Origin: Cymodocea nodosa
Taxonomy: Eukaryota; Streptophyta; Magnoliopsida; Alismatales; Cymodoceaceae
Direction: 5' to 3'
NCBI GenBank assembly: GCA_036874045.1
Contig: JAZBRI010000004.1
Coordinates: forward strand, 6,014,001-6,078,000
DNA length: 64,000 nucleotides
Shown here one piece after another: positions 60,301 through 64,000 of the stretch. Below the pieces are notes generated by a model that made no database searches, was not told the DNA's origin, and worked only from the letters and a program-made list of their open reading frames with translations. The position numbers and the translations under genes were made by a program. Each line of letters starts with the position of its first letter. Position 1 is the first letter of the stretch.

Positions 60301-63300
60301 AAATAATCATAAATGAAAGAAAATGAAAGGAAATAAAATAAAATAAAAAATAAAAATGAAATGAATGAAATTAGAATAATCTATTAAATGTACTTTTTAT
60401 TTCATTAATATTATTTTACTTTTGAAATTTCAAAATAAAGAATGATGTATCAAACATTCTATTTTAGTTAGAACACAATCTCTTCCTTCGATTTCTGACT
60501 TTCTGAACATTTCGTCGTACACTAACACCCTTAAGGAATTTTAACTTTCTAGACTTTCCGGCACGTACACTAACCCCTAAGAAATTCTGACTTTCTAGAC
60601 CTTTCATTTCTTTTCATTTGAACTTTCAATTTCCTTTTCATCTGAACTTTTCATTATACACTAACGGATCCTTAAGGGCAACCGAATCTATTCATCTTTT
60701 AAGTATGCCCACCAAGACAATAAAAGAAAGTAAATTAGAGATAGAATTGAATCTTGATCCTCTTTGGTATTAAAAACTAGTGAAATCACATCAAGATGTA
60801 TTCTAACGATAGAGGCACAAATAAAAAAGATAGCAATTCTATACAAATAGAGGAAAAAATCTTTCAAATACTTCAGAAAGGAAATCCACAAGTACATGAT
60901 TTGGACATAAGTTTCAACAACTAAATATATCAAAATTTAATAGGATGTCCAGCAATGAATATCTCGTAGGGTTTGCTATGACAACATCAATTGCTGCCTT
61001 AACCCCTTACATGTGATTGGCAACTCATCGAGAGTACATTTGCCTTTCTCTTTAGTGCTATGGAAACTATATTCCAATAATTATACAAAGAAAAGGATAC
61101 AAGATCCATTTAATATTTTATAAAGACTGCATTTCAATAGAGGAAGTACCTTGGTGCCATGGTGATGTTCCACTGTGATCTAGTGATCACAAATTTGAAT
61201 ATTGAGAAATAGTTTCTACATTTGTTGCAGGTTCTAAACAATTAGAAACTTCCTAAACACCAAATTGATGGGAGCTTTGTGCATTAGCTTTGTCCTTTAG
61301 AGACTACATTTCAATAGCTAGGGAAAAAAAGCATATGAAATCTAGATAAATGTTGGGACTACACTACTTTTATAGAACTTCTTAAAAGATTTGTTCATAT
61401 AATGATGACATATCTTATAAAAATAAACAGATCAATTAAAAGAAATTGTGTTGGTATATACCCTAATGGATGCCTTATTGAAGTGACCAAGATCCGCGAA
61501 CATGGCTTCAGCACCTATCAATGACGTGCAAAGACAATTTAAGCTGCTGCCTTTTTATGAAAGTATAAAAAAAGGACTATCAATTATCAATCTTCTTTTG
61601 CAAATAAATCCATGTACATATAAAAACAATATTATATAGTATTATATATGCTTATTTTGAGAGGAAATGTATATCTTAGTTTTCTTTATTATTATTTTCA
61701 TGCTTAATATGCTATCATTTTCGGAGAGATCAATCAAATGTGTTTTTCATACACTAATATAAAAGACACTACAGTTTAAACTGGAAATGCTAAAGAAAAA
61801 ATTTAAGTCTACAACTTTATTGAAAATGCTAACTTATTTTTATACACTAAATATAAATAATCATTGATCATAGATAAAAATACTTCAAAGAAAAATAATT
61901 CATGTGGCTAACTATACGTAGTAACATTATGATTCAGATTGTTGTTTATAATAAATAATCATCACAAAATGATTAGTTAGAGTTGAGACGAAGACGAGAG
62001 AAAAATAGTTTTTTCTACTTGAAAAGCTCTAAAACAGCTCTTAAATAGCATGAAACCCACTGGATCTGTATCCAGGTCCAACCAGATCTGGACTAAAAAA
62101 AAACTGGTGGGCATTGAAACGTCAGGGGTGATGAAGAGCACCAGTCTCTAGGCACTTCCTAGGCTGCATCTAGATAGCTCCCTTAACAAATCTGGATTCA
62201 ACAACTACGCTAGCATTCACAAAACCAACCTGTAATAGAAAGAAGAATTCCCCCAAGAGAGAGCCAACCATCTTTTCCTGTTGCTTTGAAGAATCGGTAT
62301 ATATAGTGTGGAGATAAAGCATGATAAATTCTTCGGTTCCAATGAATAGTATTGTACAAACCAATCACGCCAATGCACAGAAGCCAAAGCATTACAACTG
62401 GTGCAAATAAGAAGGCTACTTTCTGGGTACCATAATGCTGCAAAGCAAAGAGACCAACCAACACCATGCATGCAATGATCACCACCTCATCTGAAAAAAG
62501 AGAAACGATCAGCAAATGGAACAGGGCTTCTTGAGAAAACTAAGACACAGGATGATTAAAACTAGTAACATCATAAAATTCTAGCAATTTTTGAACATAT
62601 AATTGCCAAATATGTTCAGTCATGCATAATAAATATTCTCTTTGATACCCAAAGTACCAAGAGCAGATCTGAATGAAGAGAATGGATTCATGTTTTCAAC
62701 ATCATGTGGAAGAGTTAACACTACATTTTAGAGCAGTAGAATTAACATCAATATTATGGCTGACCCCATGTAGTAGGATTACAACCCGAATTGCTGTTAT
62801 TTGGTAGAATTCATCAAATAAGGTGAATAATCTACAGAGAAAACTTCTTTATTCTCCCAACTTGGCAAACAAAAATTATTATTTTTAGCGATAATTGAAT
62901 GATAATTAACTAAGTGAAGAGGTGAATAATTTTTTTTGCCTATCTCTAGTCTACTTCCCACATACAACAATTGAAGCATGGAACAAAAAAGGAAAAGAGA
63001 TAGAAAGAACTTAGTATCTATATAGGAAAACTTACCATCAGTCAAATTTTTAGCTCGAACCTGTAGGCCTGAAATAGAAGACAGAACTGCACACACAAAA
63101 AGTAGCATCGGCATAGTGCAAGGTGCAGGAGTAATGATGAATAATCATGCAGCCAGATCATTCCAATCACAATTTACCAAACAGAAAAAATAAGAAGCTC
63201 TTAACCTGAAATTGCTGGGGTTAAGGTCCCATCACCTATAACCATGCCAGCACCAAATAAAACTATAACCAATAGTAAATTCCTCAGTCTTTTATGCTTC

Positions 63301-63760
63301 TCCAGGAATCTTTTGAAAGAAGCAGCATTTCGAGGTGCATACCCAGGTCTATAATATGTAGAGAGTTCCTCATCGGCTGCTTGCTGATTAGGAAGCAAAC
63401 TAAACTTTGCATGCCTACAGAGAAGGGAGTAGAGAGCGAATGTTCCCCCTGTAGTATTGCATATATATCAAGCCCCAAGAATGAAGCAACACTGAAAACA
63501 TAAAAGATCAGAAATTCACCTTCACCATTATCATCAGCACTCAGCATAATTACGACATATTTAAGCAATGCAACCAGAGTAAGTGTCCAAAATGTTAAGG
63601 AGAAAACACCAAATATTGCATCATCATCCTGATGATGCTGCAGCTTTCCAGAAAAAACACTTCTATACACATAAAGAGGAGAAGTGCTCAAATCACCATA
63701 AACAACACCCAAACTCTGGTAGGCTAACAGAAGTAACTGTTTGTAGTTGGACCCATGATC
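57333..63760 (-). CDS. KUP/HAK/KT potassium transporter (5' end beyond the window), 8 exons visible
   Basis: Exons on the minus strand: 63760-63520, 63448-63206, 63086-63036, 62490-62230, 61514-61462, 59049-58935, 58841-58587 and 58432-57333 (TAG). They join in frame to 772 aa; the start and extreme N terminus lie right of the window. These proteins carry K+ (with H+) across the plasma membrane or tonoplast through about 12 membrane segments. Seen: [89 protein letters not shown] and [20 protein letters not shown], then a hydrophilic C-terminal domain with [15 protein letters not shown] and [26 protein letters not shown] at the end. The C-terminal style suggests the large KUP6/8/10/11-like clade. 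The intron between 59050 and 61461 is inflated to 2.4 kb. Confidence 0.95.
59290..60960. repeat. Unassigned insertion-like block and A-rich low-complexity DNA in HAK intron
   Basis: Within the 2.4 kb intron: 59500-60060 is less AT-rich and carries an open frame of 121 codons (59688-60053, +) with no family that I recognise. 60070-60360 is a run of AAATAAAATAAA-like words. 60500-60620 has two imperfect copies of a unit with GTACACTAAC and TTTCTAGAC. This may be a fragment of an old element; I could not name it. Confidence 0.35.
61860..61965 (+). mobile_element. RTE-clade LINE, short 3' tail fragment (copy h)
   Basis: Has TACTTCAAAGAAAAATAATTCATGTGGCTAAC and ATTATGATTCAGATTGTTGTTTA, i.e. the shared tail. 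It lies in a HAK intron, antisense. Confidence 0.5.
62740..62802 (+). mobile_element. RTE-clade LINE, minimal tail remnant (copy i)
   Basis: GACCCCATGTAGTAGGATTACAA followed by GAATTGCTGTTATT matches the last 50 bases of the family tail. It lies in a HAK intron. Short, so uncertain. Confidence 0.4.
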
Positions 63761-64000
63761 CTGGATAAAGAACATATGGACCATTAGAATTTGGAAATTA
63801 TCAATCAGAAGAGGACAGAAAATATAGGATACTTCCAATGAAACAAAGGTTGTGTTTCAGCTGTCATTATATTACAATTCTATCTTTCTAACCAAATTTG
63901 CTCAAAAATTTAAAAAGATCTTCTACAAAGTTGTTTTCCTAAATGGTTTATTTCGTTGAATCAATAAAAATTGGAAACCACAAAGTAGTTTTCATAAAAA

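Noticed and set aside
1-64000. Prokaryote-like defence systems, CRISPR arrays, tRNA and rRNA genes
   Set aside because: No regularly spaced repeat-spacer pattern, no operon-like dense coding and no cloverleaf that I could confirm by eye; the window is ordinary plant genic DNA.

Overview
The window is nuclear DNA from a flowering plant. It holds ten host loci: nine protein-coding genes and one decayed gene copy. Most genes are split into many short exons by canonical plant introns in AT-rich DNA. Several 5' exons are very GC-rich with GC-ending codons (DVR throughout; first exons of the CDK-like kinase, TON2 and the Ras-group LRR gene) beside AT-rich later exons. That 5'-high GC gradient is typical of monocots, so I favour a monocot, perhaps a non-grass one; the species cannot be read from the sequence.

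Layout, left to right: the 3' part of a chloroplast phytyl ester synthase/acyltransferase gene (+, runs in from the left edge); intronless divinyl chlorophyllide 8-vinyl reductase DVR (-); a decayed NOP58 fragment (+); a nine-exon plastid Rossmann-fold (YeeZ/SDR-like) gene (-); a CDK-like kinase of the At1g54610/IBS1 group (+); a PBL27-type receptor-like cytoplasmic kinase (-); a 16-exon kelch/coiled-coil gene (+); TON2/FASS, a PP2A B''-type regulatory subunit (-); a plant intracellular Ras-group LRR gene of the PIRL1/9 type (+); and a KUP/HAK potassium transporter (-, runs off the right edge). Strands alternate strictly, so neighbours are convergent or divergent. The TON2/PIRL pair shares a 523-base intergenic promoter.

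Splice sites were fixed by reading-frame continuity and remembered family sequences. Three introns are non-canonical: an AT-AC intron with U12-type donor and branch site at 14220-14321, and GC-AG introns at 13484-13577 and 52482-52795.

Introns and intergenic DNA carry old repeats: nine recognisable pieces of one RTE-clade LINE family with a shared 3' tail ending in TTG/TTA repeats, degenerate Ty1/copia material in the PBL27 intron, two LTR-like direct-repeat pairs, a recent tandem duplication and several microsatellites.

The genes do not form one pathway. DVR and phytyl ester synthase both touch chlorophyll metabolism (synthesis, and phytol recycling). TON2, kelch, PBL27 and DVR are, from memory, close neighbours in Arabidopsis (around At5g18580-At5g18660), so the window looks like an old collinear block. 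I saw no prokaryote-like system, CRISPR array, rRNA or convincing tRNA.
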